Positions 46,751-60,565 of a stretch of DNA of 64,000 nucleotides are shown here, piece by piece. The notes beneath the pieces are model-generated. The model saw nothing but the letters and a program-made list of their open reading frames with translations. It had not been told where the DNA came from and ran no database searches. The stretch lies in the NCBI GenBank assembly GCA_035048485.1, contig CM068586.1:28939849-29003848 (forward strand). The letters are read 5' to 3'. This stretch comes from Pteria penguin (lineage: Eukaryota > Mollusca > Bivalvia > Pterioida > Pteriidae). The position numbers and the translations under genes were made by a program. Position 1 is the stretch's first letter; every line of letters starts with the position of its first letter.

Positions 46751-48920
46751 TCAGTTTGTTTTGTTCTCAATCAATCTTGCGTTGCAAATATTAACAACTT
46801 CTTTTCTGTTGATTTTGCCGTTGTACGTCTTCGGAAACTGGTCAAAGAACAAATACTGTTTGGGTATCTGCATTTGTTGTAATAGGTTGGCGGTGGTGTT
46901 GTTAGAGTCCAGAAGGAAGTCTTCCATTTCACTGACAGTTAATTGACAACCTGGTTTCAAAATAACTGCACAGCATACAACTTGAAAACTGTTGCTATCT
47001 GTACAGGTAATGACAACGGCATCTTGAATGGAAGCATTCTGCTTTAATTTGCTTTCCATGGAAGCAACGGGCTGGAATCTGGTTCCTATTTTAACCAAGG
47101 AATCGGATATTCTTCCTTCAACAATGAGACATCCATCTAAAGTGATCCAACCGGAATCATTTGTCTTAAACCAGCCATGTTTGGTTAGGACCTGGGATTG
47201 TTTTATATCGCTGCCAATATAGCCCGCAAATGTGATGACTGATCTAATCAATACTTCGCCTCTTTCTTCTCTTTTGACCATTCTTCCGTTGGTATCAACG
47301 ACTTTGATCTCTATTCCTGGAAAAGGTATTCCAGCTTCATAATCTAAATGACTCTTGTTTTTCGTGAATGTCTTAAAAGTCATAACGCCAATTTCACTAC
47401 ACCCATAGCAAAGAGAGAATCTGTCGCACACTTCACATATTTTATGTATTAGAGAGGCCGGAGTAGGTTGACCACCAGACACAATCGACTTAAAATTCCA
47501 GGTTTTGGTTTCATCATTCACCATTTCGTGAAGAGTAGTTGGTATTGCAACGCACGACTCACATCCCTCCTCCTGCAAAATATTTTTCATGATGGTGTTG
47601 TATTCAGCAACGCTCGGTATAGACGATAGGTGTTTAATGAGGACACGAGTCCCTCCTGTGAAGATTTCCCAGCAAGGATATCTATAATGCATAATGATTA
47701 TAATAATATATGGACATACATAAAAAGGGTATACAAAAGCATGATCATATTCAGAAGAATAATTATGAAAAGTACTTTCAATGTACATATTACATTTGTT
47801 CAAGTATTGCCTATTCATTAGAGAAATTAGAATGTAAAACGATTAAGATCATATTTGCAGCGTAATAACTCCCGTATTTAAGATCCGAATTCACTTCTGT
47901 TTGATGGTGCCATCTATCAAATCTACTACACATTGTGGGGTTTTTATTCATTTTTATTCCTTTATATACATCACGAAATTACCATAACGTCATGTACCCT
48001 ACTATCTTAATTTTGACAGATAAGTAGTATCAACCTCATAAGAGAAATTGACCATCAAAATGTCTACTACTCACCGTTGTCATTTAAATCAATTAGATAT
48101 TTACAGTCAGCGATCATCATCAACAGTTTTTTAATATACACAATTTGATTTTAACATACCCTCCTATCCAGCTAAAGGGGCGATCGTTGTAACTCTTTTT
48201 GTTTCCTTTGCCATTCATGACTTCAAAACTATATCCAGCCAACAACAAAGCGTAGTGTGTATGCGAGATCAACTTTGGGGTCCCTGTACTACCTGACGTC
48301 ATCATTATAGCCGCGTCATCCTCGGGTTCTATCGTTGGTAGCTGTATTTCTGAGTGACCCATCTGCATAACATCGCGAAGAGTAAGATAACTATGTTGTT
48401 GTTCTTTGGTCATTGCTATTAGGATTTTCAAATTGGGAAGAACTGCACATTTTGCTTGACCCTTTTTGTTTCCATGTTTGCAAATATTTTGTAAAATTGA
48501 CGCATTTGTGTCATTCTGATCTGGAGGAAATATAACAGCTTTGCATTTGTCATCTGTCTTCCTCAACACATCCATCAGGTCGCTGCCATCTTTGAGTTTG
48601 AAGTTGAAGAGCAGTGTGGTGGCGCCACACATGAGTGTGCCGATTGAAGCAATCATCCATTCCGGACAGGCTTCAGTCCCTAAAGTTACAATATCACCTC
48701 TCTGGACTCCGAGCTGGACAAGTCCTTTAGCGAACTTAATTGCATCATCATATAATTCGGAAAACGTAAGTGTTTGTCTTTCTTTTGTCTTCCAGTCTAT
48801 GTAGATGTGAGCGATATCCTTTGTTTTAGCATGGTGAGATATCATATCTGGTAGCGTTTTAAAAGGAACATTCATTTCTCCATGACCTCTGATATAACTC
48901 CAGCTACAATCACTATCCAT
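46751..48920 (-). CDS. Acyl-CoA synthetase-like enzyme (ANL superfamily), intact two-exon gene
   Basis: Predicted adenylate-forming ligase, probably activating a carboxylic acid with ATP and joining it to CoA; closest in style to ACSF2-type medium-chain acyl-CoA ligases, substrate unknown. Exon 1 is 48920-48160 (761 nt), the intron 48159-47682 (478 bp, GT-AG, phase 2), exon 2 47681-46751 (931 nt). The product is 563 aa, full length for the family. Motifs: P-loop TSGSTGTPK 208-216; adenine-site YGCSEIG 346-352; WFKTNDSGW 424-432 (usual TGD is TND, Asp 429 kept); hinge GRISDSLVKIG 443-453; C-terminal PKTYNGKINRK 537-547 with the catalytic-type Lys 543. The hinge lacks the usual K-D and G-G pattern. 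No clear mitochondrial presequence. A TATAAAA lies 55 nt before the ATG; an ATTAAA-like signal lies about 105 nt past the stop. The ATG is the first in frame. Four partial or broken relatives are in the window. Confidence 0.93.
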
Positions 48921-48974
48921 TTTGAAGGTGAATTCCCTGCTGAATGAATGAATTATTAGAGTGCAAGATCTACA

Positions 48975-48981
48975 TTTTATA
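48975..48981 (-). promoter_or_regulatory. TATA box of the ANL gene
   Basis: TATAAAA on the minus strand, 55 nt upstream of the start codon; a start about 30 nt downstream would leave a leader of roughly 25 nt. In pseudogene copy C the aligned bases are TTTAAAG, which supports functional relevance. Confidence 0.55.
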
Positions 48982-50325
48982 CTGAATTGTTTGTATGGAA
49001 AGCTACTTGCACAAAAAGGGAAATTGATTTACATATTAGAAAATACTCTTCTTTAGTTTAAAATATTTATGATGAAGATCAGCGATAAACACATTGTTAA
49101 GATATGACATTAGGATTCTACCATTACCATATCGCCAAAAACAGTAAATACGCCATCTTTGAATACGTGTTAACACAACAGAGAATAGCATTACAGTCGA
49201 GGACCCAGAGCAAACCTAAACGCAAATTTAAAAAAAATGCCCGGCGACGAATCTTTAGACGGAAAAGTTTATGAAAATTATGCTGTATACAAATTTTAAG
49301 GTATATACTAAGATATTCTATTTCAATTGTAAATCATATCTCATCTTTTCATAATACTAGCTCATTTGAAAATAATAATAGACGAGCCTTTGAAAAACTT
49401 TGAGCAAACAGGAAGTGTCGTCTAAATTCATCACTGAAATAATACTCCTACTTCGAATTATTTGATACATTGTACACAAATTTTCCATGTATAGCGCCAT
49501 TATATTAGACGGGTTGAAGTAAAAATATAACCCTCGTCCTTTATTTAGCATAGGTATTTTACAGGAAACTGACCATTTAGTATTCATTTCTCTTACCTTT
49601 TTCGTGAAACACTGATGAGGGTTTCATTTATACATACTTTTAATATTTAAACTTGTATTTTTTTGCACATTTTTTCCCAAGGATTTCCATTTCTTTGAAT
49701 TTGCATATATGACTTAATACAAAAAATAAAAATTCCCACCAGTCATATTTCATAAAAGTATAAAACATTTTATTGTATATATACTCAACATATCTTATCT
49801 CTCGAAAATTGTTACTTGCTAAAAAAATCTGAAATGACATTCTGCGGAAAATATGATTGTGCGGAATTTTATCAACTGTATATTTTACCTCTATTGTACT
49901 CAAAGTATTTTGAATTATTGATGTATAAGTACAGTGCTTTTTGCGTGATATAGATTTAAATTTAACATATGTGCTAACGGATTTCCATACAATATGCCTA
50001 TCCTATTCGTTGGTGTGTAGGTAGGTAATGTTTCATTAAATTAGAACAGGTGCCCTATAAAGTCATTGATAGTGCACTATAGAAGATTATATTTCAGAAC
50101 CGGCACTTAGCAATAACGATACCTATTACAACCAAACATATACACACATTTCCACTTATGTTTTACTCTTAATTTGGTGTAAATTAGGATTATTCATGAA
50201 AACATGTTCTATTTTCCAATCTTGATATTGTAGCATGGATATCTTTACATGCGTACGAGCTTGTTCTTCATCAAATTATTCCGAGATCACACAAAGTTTT
50301 TATACCTATTTTATTTAATAAATAA
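48982..50325. other. Upstream flank of the ANL gene; otherwise nothing recognised
   Basis: 48982-49250 shares blocks with 24450-24780 upstream of copy C, marking the duplicated segment. 49380-49600 also has similarity to 24190-24420 (for example CAAACAGGAAGTGTCGTCTA in both, allowing for strand). The remainder is AT-rich and non-coding. Confidence 0.5.
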
Positions 50326-50329
50326 GGGC

Positions 50330-50625
50330 TATCCATCTACACTTTGGTAGTATCGGTTTCTTACGTGGTAAGTGGTATGGGACTTACTGTTTGTCCTCAC
50401 CGGGGCCTTGTACACGATAAATGATATGGATACAACCACTTGCCGTGATTGTTTTGTTACATGGTGAATAGTGCCGACATTACAACCTGCGCAGACGGGG
50501 GTTTGTAACATGGTAAATGGTTTGTATTTACCACCTGCCCTTACCTTTGGGTTTGTTACTTAATGAGAGGTCTGCATCTTACCATTTTTTATGATCAGGT
50601 CTGGGTTTGTTGCATAATAAATTAT
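50330..50625. repeat. Second block of the hairpin-unit minisatellite
   Basis: Five or six degenerate ~50-bp units with TTTGTTACATGGTGAATAGT and TTTGTAACATGGTAAATGGT phrases, the reverse complement of the repeat at 22290-23040. Confidence 0.75.
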
Positions 50626-51519
50626 GTAGATTATTAAAGACGAAACAAAGAATAGTCAATGATAGACGACACAAATATAGTTCACCTTTGCATAGATAAG
50701 TTGTATTCGTAGTTTCACTATGACACATATGATGATATTTAATGTCTATGTAAGAGGACAGCTTATATAGAACTTTAGGAATCATACTGTTGAAACCCCT
50801 TCACTACATAATTCTTTGAAATAATTATCAAATATTCATATAATTATATATTTACTTACACTACAATGAACCAATATATTGTAATATTCAGATCAAACCG
50901 TTTAATAAATCGGAAATGATGAACTACTTTACTTTTAACTAGATGATATGATACTTGCTCATTAGAATCTTTTAAAACGACCCTAGCGATACCTTTGCTA
51001 TATCCCGAGATACATTACAATATCGTATAACTGCCCAATGCATCGTCGTGTTATGATATCTATGTTACGTTAGACCTGTTCTTTTCTGGCGTTATTATTT
51101 CATTAATGCTAAAAGATTTATCGCAAATGAGAAGGCTGGATCAATTAACTGTTGAACTACTACATATAATATATCAATAGGCCATCCAATATTTCGTCTA
51201 CGTTGCAAATACTGTGTGAACGTTTTATTTTTCATTCCGAAAACACTTGTTCTGACCTTGTTTTCTGTTTGTTGAATCGTAGTATGAGGTAAATTTAGGC
51301 CTAATTGGCTAAGATCACTTGATTTTAGATGATTTCTTTCCGCTCAGCGCATAATATTTCATATTTTTAAGACCAAGTGTTTGACTACCTATACAAGTAG
51401 AATCTCAAGGTCGAGGCAAGCAATTGGCCTAAATTATCAACCTCAGTCCAAGCTTTTGATATTTGCATGTTAGTTAATGTAACTTTGGTGTTTTATATTA
51501 TCTAACGACACTGCTGATG
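50626..51519. other. No recognisable feature
   Basis: AT-rich and non-coding. Confidence 0.35.
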
Positions 51520-53050
51520 AATGTTGTGTACAAGTCGTCTAAATTATTTACCAGATAATACAATTAATTCGGTCACCACCGAAACTCTACTTGTTATGAC
51601 AATGTACAAATCATTTAAAACTTTAATCCAGTATTAGACATGAAACCTTTAAATCAGCAAAACTTAAAAAAGAGTCCATAACCCATTATATGGTGAGGTA
51701 TAATAAAGTTCTAGAATCAATTATTGTGCTTATCAACCAGCAAACTATTTCATCTGTAACCCTATTAAACTTATTAATCTACTAGGCCTATAAAGTATTG
51801 TGTATAAAACAATAAATTGTTCCATAAAAGGCTATCTAAATGATAAATTACACTCCTCAAAAGCAAAAAAAAAAAAAAAGAAATAAATAAAATCAAATTT
51901 AAAATGGAAGCGTTCAGGTCATCAATTAACCAGATCCGTGTGGGATAATAAACAAAGGGTGATTTAAAATCTATACACTGTTTATGCTCATCATTGACAA
52001 CTTCCAAAAAAAGTCTGGATCAATACAATACAAATACACATAGCTGTAAGGCGATACCTGTAGTAAAGACAGAATGATTGTCACTACTGATGGACCATCG
52101 TAACAAGCCATTATTACAAGTTTTTGAAGATGTGCCGAGTTTAAGACTTATTTTTTAAGTCTTATTTTACAAATAATTTTAATTAGTATTTATCAAAAAC
52201 ATAGGTTGTTAACACCATCCCAACTTTTCAAACGTTTTACTGGCTTCAACAATCTGTTAGGCTCTATATTATACGGTTAAATACATTTAGTATCTTAATA
52301 TTTTACTCTACAATGAAACATCTTATGATCTTATATAATGTATAAATAATACAGAGAGATTCTGCAACCGTCAATATTTGAGTTCAAGACGGGGTTATTG
52401 CTTGCGCAATGACTCTCGTCTATTGTAATTCGGTGCAAAGGGGCTGTCGATCTGAAAGTATCTAACTTCAAAACTACGAAGAAATCTGGTATAGAAAATA
52501 CGCTTCAAATATTTGTTGAGAAGTTAAGGTAAAACCTATGTGATATCGGAAATACAAATAGTCAGTTTTCACTTAACAAGACAACAGCTTTTTGGACACA
52601 TACATTTAAATTATTAAAAACAATAACATACTGTTCTTATGACCATTTGCATTTCCATTGAAAAGTTTCCATAGTTAGATCATATTAACCTAGACTCCCT
52701 TTATATGGTAAATGTATATTTCTCAACTAATGATAACTGAGGATGTACTAACGCTTTGTATTTCCCTACATAACTTACGGATCATATTCATGCAGATCTT
52801 TCATCTTTATTAGGATATATCCAGCGGATATAGTATAAATATATATCATTATATTCTTTACCAAACTATCAGATCGGTCATTTGCATATAAAGTTTATGA
52901 TCTAAATACTTGTCAAAATAAGTTGCTGAAATTATCATCTTCCCTTCAAGGACTTCTATAAAACGATCTTTTCTCGTTTCTTTGCGAGCAAGTAGCGTAT
53001 ACTATACTAAACTGTCCTAGAAAATATAAACTGGATACCAAAGTAGGCAA
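51520..53050. repeat. Paralogous blocks Y (51550-51860) and X (52815-53050)
   Basis: Same sequence families as 37200-37560 and 35940-36260 but in swapped order, with about 950 bp of unmatched AT-rich DNA between. A poly-A run is at 51866-51880. No coding function recognised. Confidence 0.5.
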
Positions 53051-54970
53051 GGGAAAGCTACCCTAAGGACAAGGGGCTATTTTGGCTGAAAATGGTCGAC
53101 CGTATTCCATAGATATAGAGCAGGGTTTTCTCTGTTAAATGATGTATACCAGAATGTGCTACTTCTTCACTGAAACGTTGAAACCAGCAGCTAAATTCGA
53201 CGTGATATTTCTTTGACGTCGATTGTTTACGCGCCACTTTGATGGATTGCATTACGATGTCGACTATAAAATAATATTCATAAATGCTCACATATAGTAT
53301 CTGTCATTTCATTAAGGTTAGTCAAATTTATATACATTTGCTGGGAAGGATCGTTAAATATTTCAAAGGCGGGGAAGGGTGCAAACCAATTTTGGTCCCA
53401 TGTGCCGTCAAAAAGGGGTTGCGTTCAAGTCACAGACCTACCAAGAATGACCTTTATTAGTGATTATTTCCGACAAAGAGGTGTCAAAACCACAGACACC
53501 CCATCTGGATCCGCCAGTACACCTGGAACACAGTTACCGTTATATAGTACCATAAATGTTACTGCTGAAGATTGAACCGTGCATTGTATGTCTATCGCTA
53601 AGTACTATCTTAATCACGTTAATCTTGTCTTGTTGTACACCGACATTAATGCGGGACGTATCTTTGGCATTGTACATAAAGCTGTTGAAAAAGAAATTTA
53701 TTTAAAACTCCATTTTTCACAATACGTTAAACATTTATGCAAATACTCGTAAAACAACGTTAATATTCAGGGAGGTCGTATCACTGTATTATGTCGAACA
53801 CATTCGAGTGATTATCGGTCGAAGTGTAGACAATGCGCTTTCGCCTGCCTTTTCTTTAGGCACAATTAATTTCTTAAACCTTTACATATTTATCTTATAT
53901 GTCAGTTTACTTAACATTGGCATCGTTTCAAAGCTAAAGAAAAATGTAATATATGAAAGTCTGGCCTTACAATATCATGCCGATGACCATTGACGCTTCG
54001 CTGATGCGCTCACAGATCAATTAGTGTTGAAGTGATCATTTAATGAGTACATTCTTTTTGTATATTGCGTCTCGTCTTAATCAAGATTACCCGGCTCGGA
54101 CATCGGCAAAATTGTCCGGAGATCATATCTTAGGATTAGCCGTAAATAAAAGCAAAGTTGTCGGCGGTGACACGTAGCCATTAATCTATCCTCATTCTTT
54201 CTTTGTATATAAGTTCAGACCGGACGGTATGGTACATATGTCTCATACGATACATGACATGTACATGGTATATGACTTTGACAACGTTTCGTGAAATCTA
54301 ATTACAGGCAGGCCTATTAGATCGGACAACAACACATGAAATGAGCAGCAAGCTGAACATTCATGTTTATGCTCCAGATCAAATGATTGGGGACAATTTG
54401 ATTATGTTCTGTCCGTCCGTTTTTCCGTTGTCAGCCGTAGCCTTTGCCTCAACTTTTGAACCGTGGAAGATAGAGACTTCATATATGGCATACATACTCA
54501 TTACTAAAGCCCTTTCAAATGACACTAAGGTGACCTTCTGACCTTGTGACCTGAGTTTTCGGACCTTGTTGCCATCGTTAGTAAAGTGTTTCATAAACAC
54601 ATTTGTTTCTTGTACATAACTGAAATATCTTACATTGTGATACTATATAGGAAGTAAACAGATGCAGGAAGTAATAAATTTTCTGTTAATTTTTACTGAA
54701 TGACCACATAACGACAAAGTAGCAGTAAATTATTTATTTTTTTCCCCCTATCTTTCAGACTCGTCAGCTACTCTAGCGGCATGTTTTAAACTCTCCGACT
54801 AGTCCCTATCGTTTTGCACATCACCTTTTTGTGTCGCGCATGAGACAGATACCATATCACGGTGCTAGCGTGAGCACAACATCCTACAACCCCGGATCCT
54901 GCCTCACACTTGCAATACCATGATGTATGAATATAAATTTCAGAAAGAAGTACGAGTCACACGCGCTAAT
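53051..54970. other. No recognised gene
   Basis: 54400-54580 holds a CCGTCCGT-rich start and TGACCTTCTGACCTTGTGACC, resembling the GGTCA-rich repeat at 55575-55910. Otherwise unassigned. Confidence 0.4.
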
Positions 54971-54974
54971 TGTT

Positions 54975-55240
54975 CGGCCAAGGCTGGAGTAATTATCATG
55001 TCCAATCCGTCTTTCTTCGGAAGGTCATGGGTTCGACTCCGCTGTCTTTCATCATGAGCAAGTGTACTTCCGTTGGCGGGGAGATCGGCCCTGTCAAGGC
55101 AGGCTTAGAACCTTAGCTTTTCATGGTATGGGTGCCCGGCAGCGGGTCACAATCATTGGAAACTGTACGATTATGTCCCGTAACTATATAGGTACAATAT
55201 TGTTGAATGTGACTTAAACAACCATCAACCAATCAACGGA
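54975..55240 (+). mobile_element. tRNA-derived SINE
   Basis: Plus strand: A-box-like CGGCCAAGGCTGGAGTA at about 54977, B-box GGGTTCGACTCC at 55028, a roughly 150-bp body, and a tail GTGACTTAAACAACCATCAA matching the tail type at 30840 and 23085. RNA polymerase III would transcribe such elements and a LINE partner mobilise them. Confidence 0.7.
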
Positions 55241-55574
55241 CATGATTTCTATCGTGTGTTTGACATTAAATATATCCTTGTTGGCATGGACCCGACGTCA
55301 TAATAAAACATAACTTAATCAAATTGATCTCTGACAAACTTTTAGTAAATTTTAGACTTTCATTTAAATCTGACAATAATTTTGTCATGTTACGTTGACC
55401 AAATCCATCAGTCTTCTACTTATGAGCAAAACGTGAGACATAATTCTGTCTCGAGACGAGTAATATAATACAAATACATTTATTTATATAATTAATGACC
55501 GACTGACAAAGAAGGAGGGCTGAAGTTCATAATTTTAAATTTACATTTGTGTGTCGCATATCGGCACATAGGGA

Positions 55575-55910
55575 TCACTTTATCCCGCGTCTGTCTGTCT
55601 GTCCGTCTGTGTGGTTGAGGTCGTACTTTCACAAAAGTACTTATAACTTCAGTAATATATATCACATTGCCATAAAACTCATGAGTTGTCCTGTCTTGCT
55701 AAGGTCAAGGTCATCAAGGGGTCAAGGTCACACTCTCCCTGTATTCAAATGATCGTAATATTGGCATTACTGTTATACACCGCAATACCATGCAATTTGC
55801 AGAGAATATTCATATTGAGTTGTTTTCTATCATGAAGATCATTGTCATCTAGTTGACCTTGACCTAGAATGTTTGGCCAACTTTTCAAAACCTTTGACCT
55901 TGGCTATAGT
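55575..55910 (+). repeat. GGTCA-rich dispersed repeat with (CTGT)n
   Basis: CTGTCTGTCTGTCCGTCTGT at 55589, then AAGGTCAAGGTCATCAAGG and GGTCAAGGTCAC (55700-55732), and the inverse TTGACCTTGACC at 55853 with CTTTGACCTTGG at 55900. Similar pieces are near 54510-54570 and 41255. Confidence 0.6.
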
Positions 55911-56985
55911 TTCTGTCGAGTTCAAGTGTCTTGTGAGTAATGATGTTTTGTTAATTAATAGTTTCCTTTTCCAATTATAAAAAATGCAGTATCCCAAGCA
56001 AGTGTAACCCCCCCCCCCCAAGCAACGTCAAGATGTCCATAGGAGGATATCCAACAACCATTTGTCTAGTAAAGCTGAAATAATGGAACTGAACTGTCGA
56101 AATTATAATTAATAAATGTTTCAAACATCTTCCTATTTCAATTATTCATTATACTTACCAGGGGTTAATCGTTATACGTGATGACAAATCTTCGATTCTA
56201 AACATAGTTTCCAAGGGGTTTCCGTTATGTTTGAAATATTATTCAATCGTGTTTGTATGTCATAAAGAACAAACAAATGTGTTTCCAGAACACAAAGGAT
56301 GCGTGACTGGTATGGAACTTATCGAAACAAAGACTGCCATATAATTTTACCGTTATGATAAACGTGAAATGGAAACGGGTATTCAAAATACGAACATTGA
56401 TTTTCATGGAAAGTAACATTAACAAGCTGCAATCAACGCAAGTTTTGGTGTAGAAATGTGAAAATGAATGTTTATCGTGCGTGCAAAATATGAAATTGGT
56501 TGGAATATCCAAAAGTGTTGAAAATTACGAATAATGTTTCAATATAGCATTGGAATGACCGAATTTTTAAAGCAAGTACAGTTTGGCGCGCATTTATGAC
56601 GTCATTACTACAATGACGTCATTTTCATTCATGTTGTCATCGAGCTATGGTCTTTACGTAATTGTAGATCACGCATATGTGTAATGTAGTGAATATGAAA
56701 ATATCGGCAAATCGCGTTTGAAGTAGATGTTCAAGAAATATTCTAAAAATATTCCTTTTACTTCTAGGTGGGGTTGGTTTAATGAAGAATACTCTTTAAC
56801 TTGAAGCCTCGTATTAAAATTTCCTGTCCCTCTACAAAGTGGGTACAAATATCTATTTGAAAAACTGGAAATAAAAAGAAAACATTTTGCATGACAATAG
56901 TTATTACAAAGAAAACGTATCGGAAAAATTGTCCATTGTCCATTTGGTGTCCTTGGAACGATTCTACAATGACCTTCATTAATAT
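55911..56985. other. No recognisable feature
   Basis: Non-coding; a poly-C run at about 56008-56019. Confidence 0.35.
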
Positions 56986-56989
56986 TCTT

Positions 56990-57890
56990 TGTTGTTATTC
57001 TCTATATGGAGGATTACCTATAAATCTTAATGTGTGGCCTTTGATTGATTTGCCGTGAGTTGTTAGGTGGGCGCCCATTAAGCGGTTAACCACACAAATT
57101 AATGACGTCTGTTATTTTATTCCTTATCATCATTATTGTTTGACTTGAGTTTTATACTTTTTTCAGATGTTATGTGGCAATGACACTTTCTACACAGTGT
57201 TGGTTCACATTCATTTATATACACAATGCTGAGTTCCATTTTCTTCATTTATGTAAGGGCATTTTATGGCGGGTGTGACCCTTACTTCTCCCGAGCACCT
57301 GGTCTCACCTATGAATTTCCGAGATATGTGAATGTCTGCTGTGGTACATTGTTGTTATTGGCGTGGTCACTTTACACCAAATTTAGATTAATATCACACG
57401 TATTCCCTTTCCAGTATGGGGCTCGTCGAAAAGAACCCCACGGAGGATTTGACTTAAGTGTTATACCTTTTTCCTAATGTTATGTGGCAATGCCTCTTTC
57501 ACACTTTCTCACACTGTTGGTTCACATTCATTTATATACACAGTGCTGAGTTACATTTGTTTCTTCTGCATGTAAGAGCGTTCATGGCGGGTGTGGCTAG
57601 GCATTCAGGAGACGCTTACTGCTACCAGGCACCTGGTCTCACCTCTGAATCTCTGAATGTCCGCCGTGGTACATTGCTGTTAGTGCCGTAGTCACTTGAC
57701 ACCATTTACTTTCCTATTGTGTTTCAATTGACGTCCTTAGTCGGTATCGTAACTGCATTACAATTGAATATTTTTATAATGTCGTTTTCAGCGTGTATTT
57801 GACTATTGTCATGTTTTATTTGCATGTCTTGGTGATTTATGTCATACAGCTAGGTTAAATGTCTTCTGTCTTATATATTTTTGTCTTCCA
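56990..57890 (+). mobile_element. PLE-A 3' region interrupted by a tandem-duplicated module
   Basis: 56990-57115 and 57715-57890 are consecutive parts of a PLE-A-type 3' region (GGCGCCCATTAAGCGGTTAA; then GTCCTTAGTCGGTATCGTAA). Between them are two head-to-tail units (about 57165-57400 and 57475-57705), each with ATGTTATGTGGCAATG, TTGGTTCACATTCATTTATA, ATGGCGGGTGTG, CACCTGGTCTCACC and GTGGTACATTG. The same ACCTGGTCTCACC module occurs in PLE-B and PLE-C 3' regions. Confidence 0.75.
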
Positions 57891-57905
57891 TCAGTCTCTT
57901 GTAAA

Positions 57906-58130
57906 ATGTAAAGATGATAGATAAATCCAAACCATAAGTCTAAAAATCATGAAACCAGAGGACATACAAAATCAGTGAAAATGAAAAACAAATGGAAAAT
58001 AACAAAATATGTCTACTTGAAGAGCATATGTGAACCCCTGTGATGGAGTGAGATCAGGTGCCCGGGGAGATTAAGCATCTCCTGCTTGCTAGTAACACCC
58101 GTCAGGTATACCCGGTAAAAAGAGTCAATC
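57906..58130 (-). mobile_element. PLE-B 3' end, minus strand
   Basis: Starts at the family terminus (ATGTAAAGATGATAG) and extends through GATCAGGTGCCCGGGGAGAT and CTGCTTGCTAGTAACACCCG to about 58130. No RT sequence retained. Confidence 0.85.
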
Positions 58131-59300
58131 TTTGATTTCCTTAGGACAACGATCAACCGCAAAGGAAGAATTGTGTATTTCACATGTCTCATGAAAAACG
58201 TTTACCTTCAAATGGATGAAAAGTTCTTGGTTATCTGATGAATCTAATAAATCACAAGTCACTTACTAAACCTGAATGATTTCAACTGTTTGTCGCACCT
58301 ATAGTTCCAAATTAATATATTGTGAATATCTTTATATCAATTGTAGTAAGACTCAGGAGCAAGTATAAAGCTCAGTAAACATTTGCGCAACAACAAATAC
58401 TTTCAACATGCATAACGATATTTAATTCTCTTCAAAATTTCTGGATTTACGATGTCAGTTACGGAGGTGTTTCACCACCAACAACCTATCAAGATGGACA
58501 TTTATAGAATCTTTTAACCAGACCAGATGTCCAGGGGGAGTAAAAATCAAAATGTATAAACGAATATATTTTGTTCGATATTGATATGAATCAATTTTTG
58601 ATATATAATATACAAATATCGAGTTACAATTCTATTATATGCATGTGCTTGGTATTATACGAGAAGAGCGAGTTGGAGACAAGTATGTTTTTGTTAAAAT
58701 TAAAATAAATATAACATGTATATAAATGTTCTATGTTACACACTTCCTATACAATGTACAGAATAAAATACAGACTACACACCTAAGTTTGCAGACATCA
58801 TCTTGGATACATCTAGGGTTTTCAGTAGTAGTATATTAATCCGTAATCAAACTTCCTATTTTACCCTTCGGTATTCTTCGTTTTTTACATTTCATAAAAT
58901 GAATACATTTATGACAGACGTTTCACACGGGATATATATAACAAAGCTTACCATGTATCATATCATAATTCAACTATCGATCTAAATGAAAAATGAAAAT
59001 TGTACAGAAATAAATTAGTTTTGAGTTTCGCTGTCAAACTTCTAACATTTATATTATTGTAAACAAAGGACTTTTCTGCTTTCAAAGACTAAAGAGTTCC
59101 GAATACGCGAGAAATTTGAATAAATAAAATACACTGCTTAAAACGATAACAAGTAATATGTTTCGATTAAAAGACAATGTCACATTCATGAAAGAGAATA
59201 AGATAAAACTGAAATCATTTTAAGATTCTGAAATAAAAGTTAAACAATTCTAAAACATTTCATGCAACAATAAAATTAATTAAAAACAGCATCAGTGCAA
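58131..59300. other. No recognisable feature
   Basis: AT-rich and non-coding. Confidence 0.35.
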
Positions 59301-59309
59301 ATAGAAATT

Positions 59310-60565
<1,256 letters not shown>

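Noticed and set aside
49600..49640. Hammerhead ribozyme core (GAAAC next to CTGATGAG)
   Set aside because: The two core boxes are separated by only two bases and the required stems cannot form. I looked for hammerhead motifs because Penelope-like elements can carry them, and found none that satisfied both core boxes.
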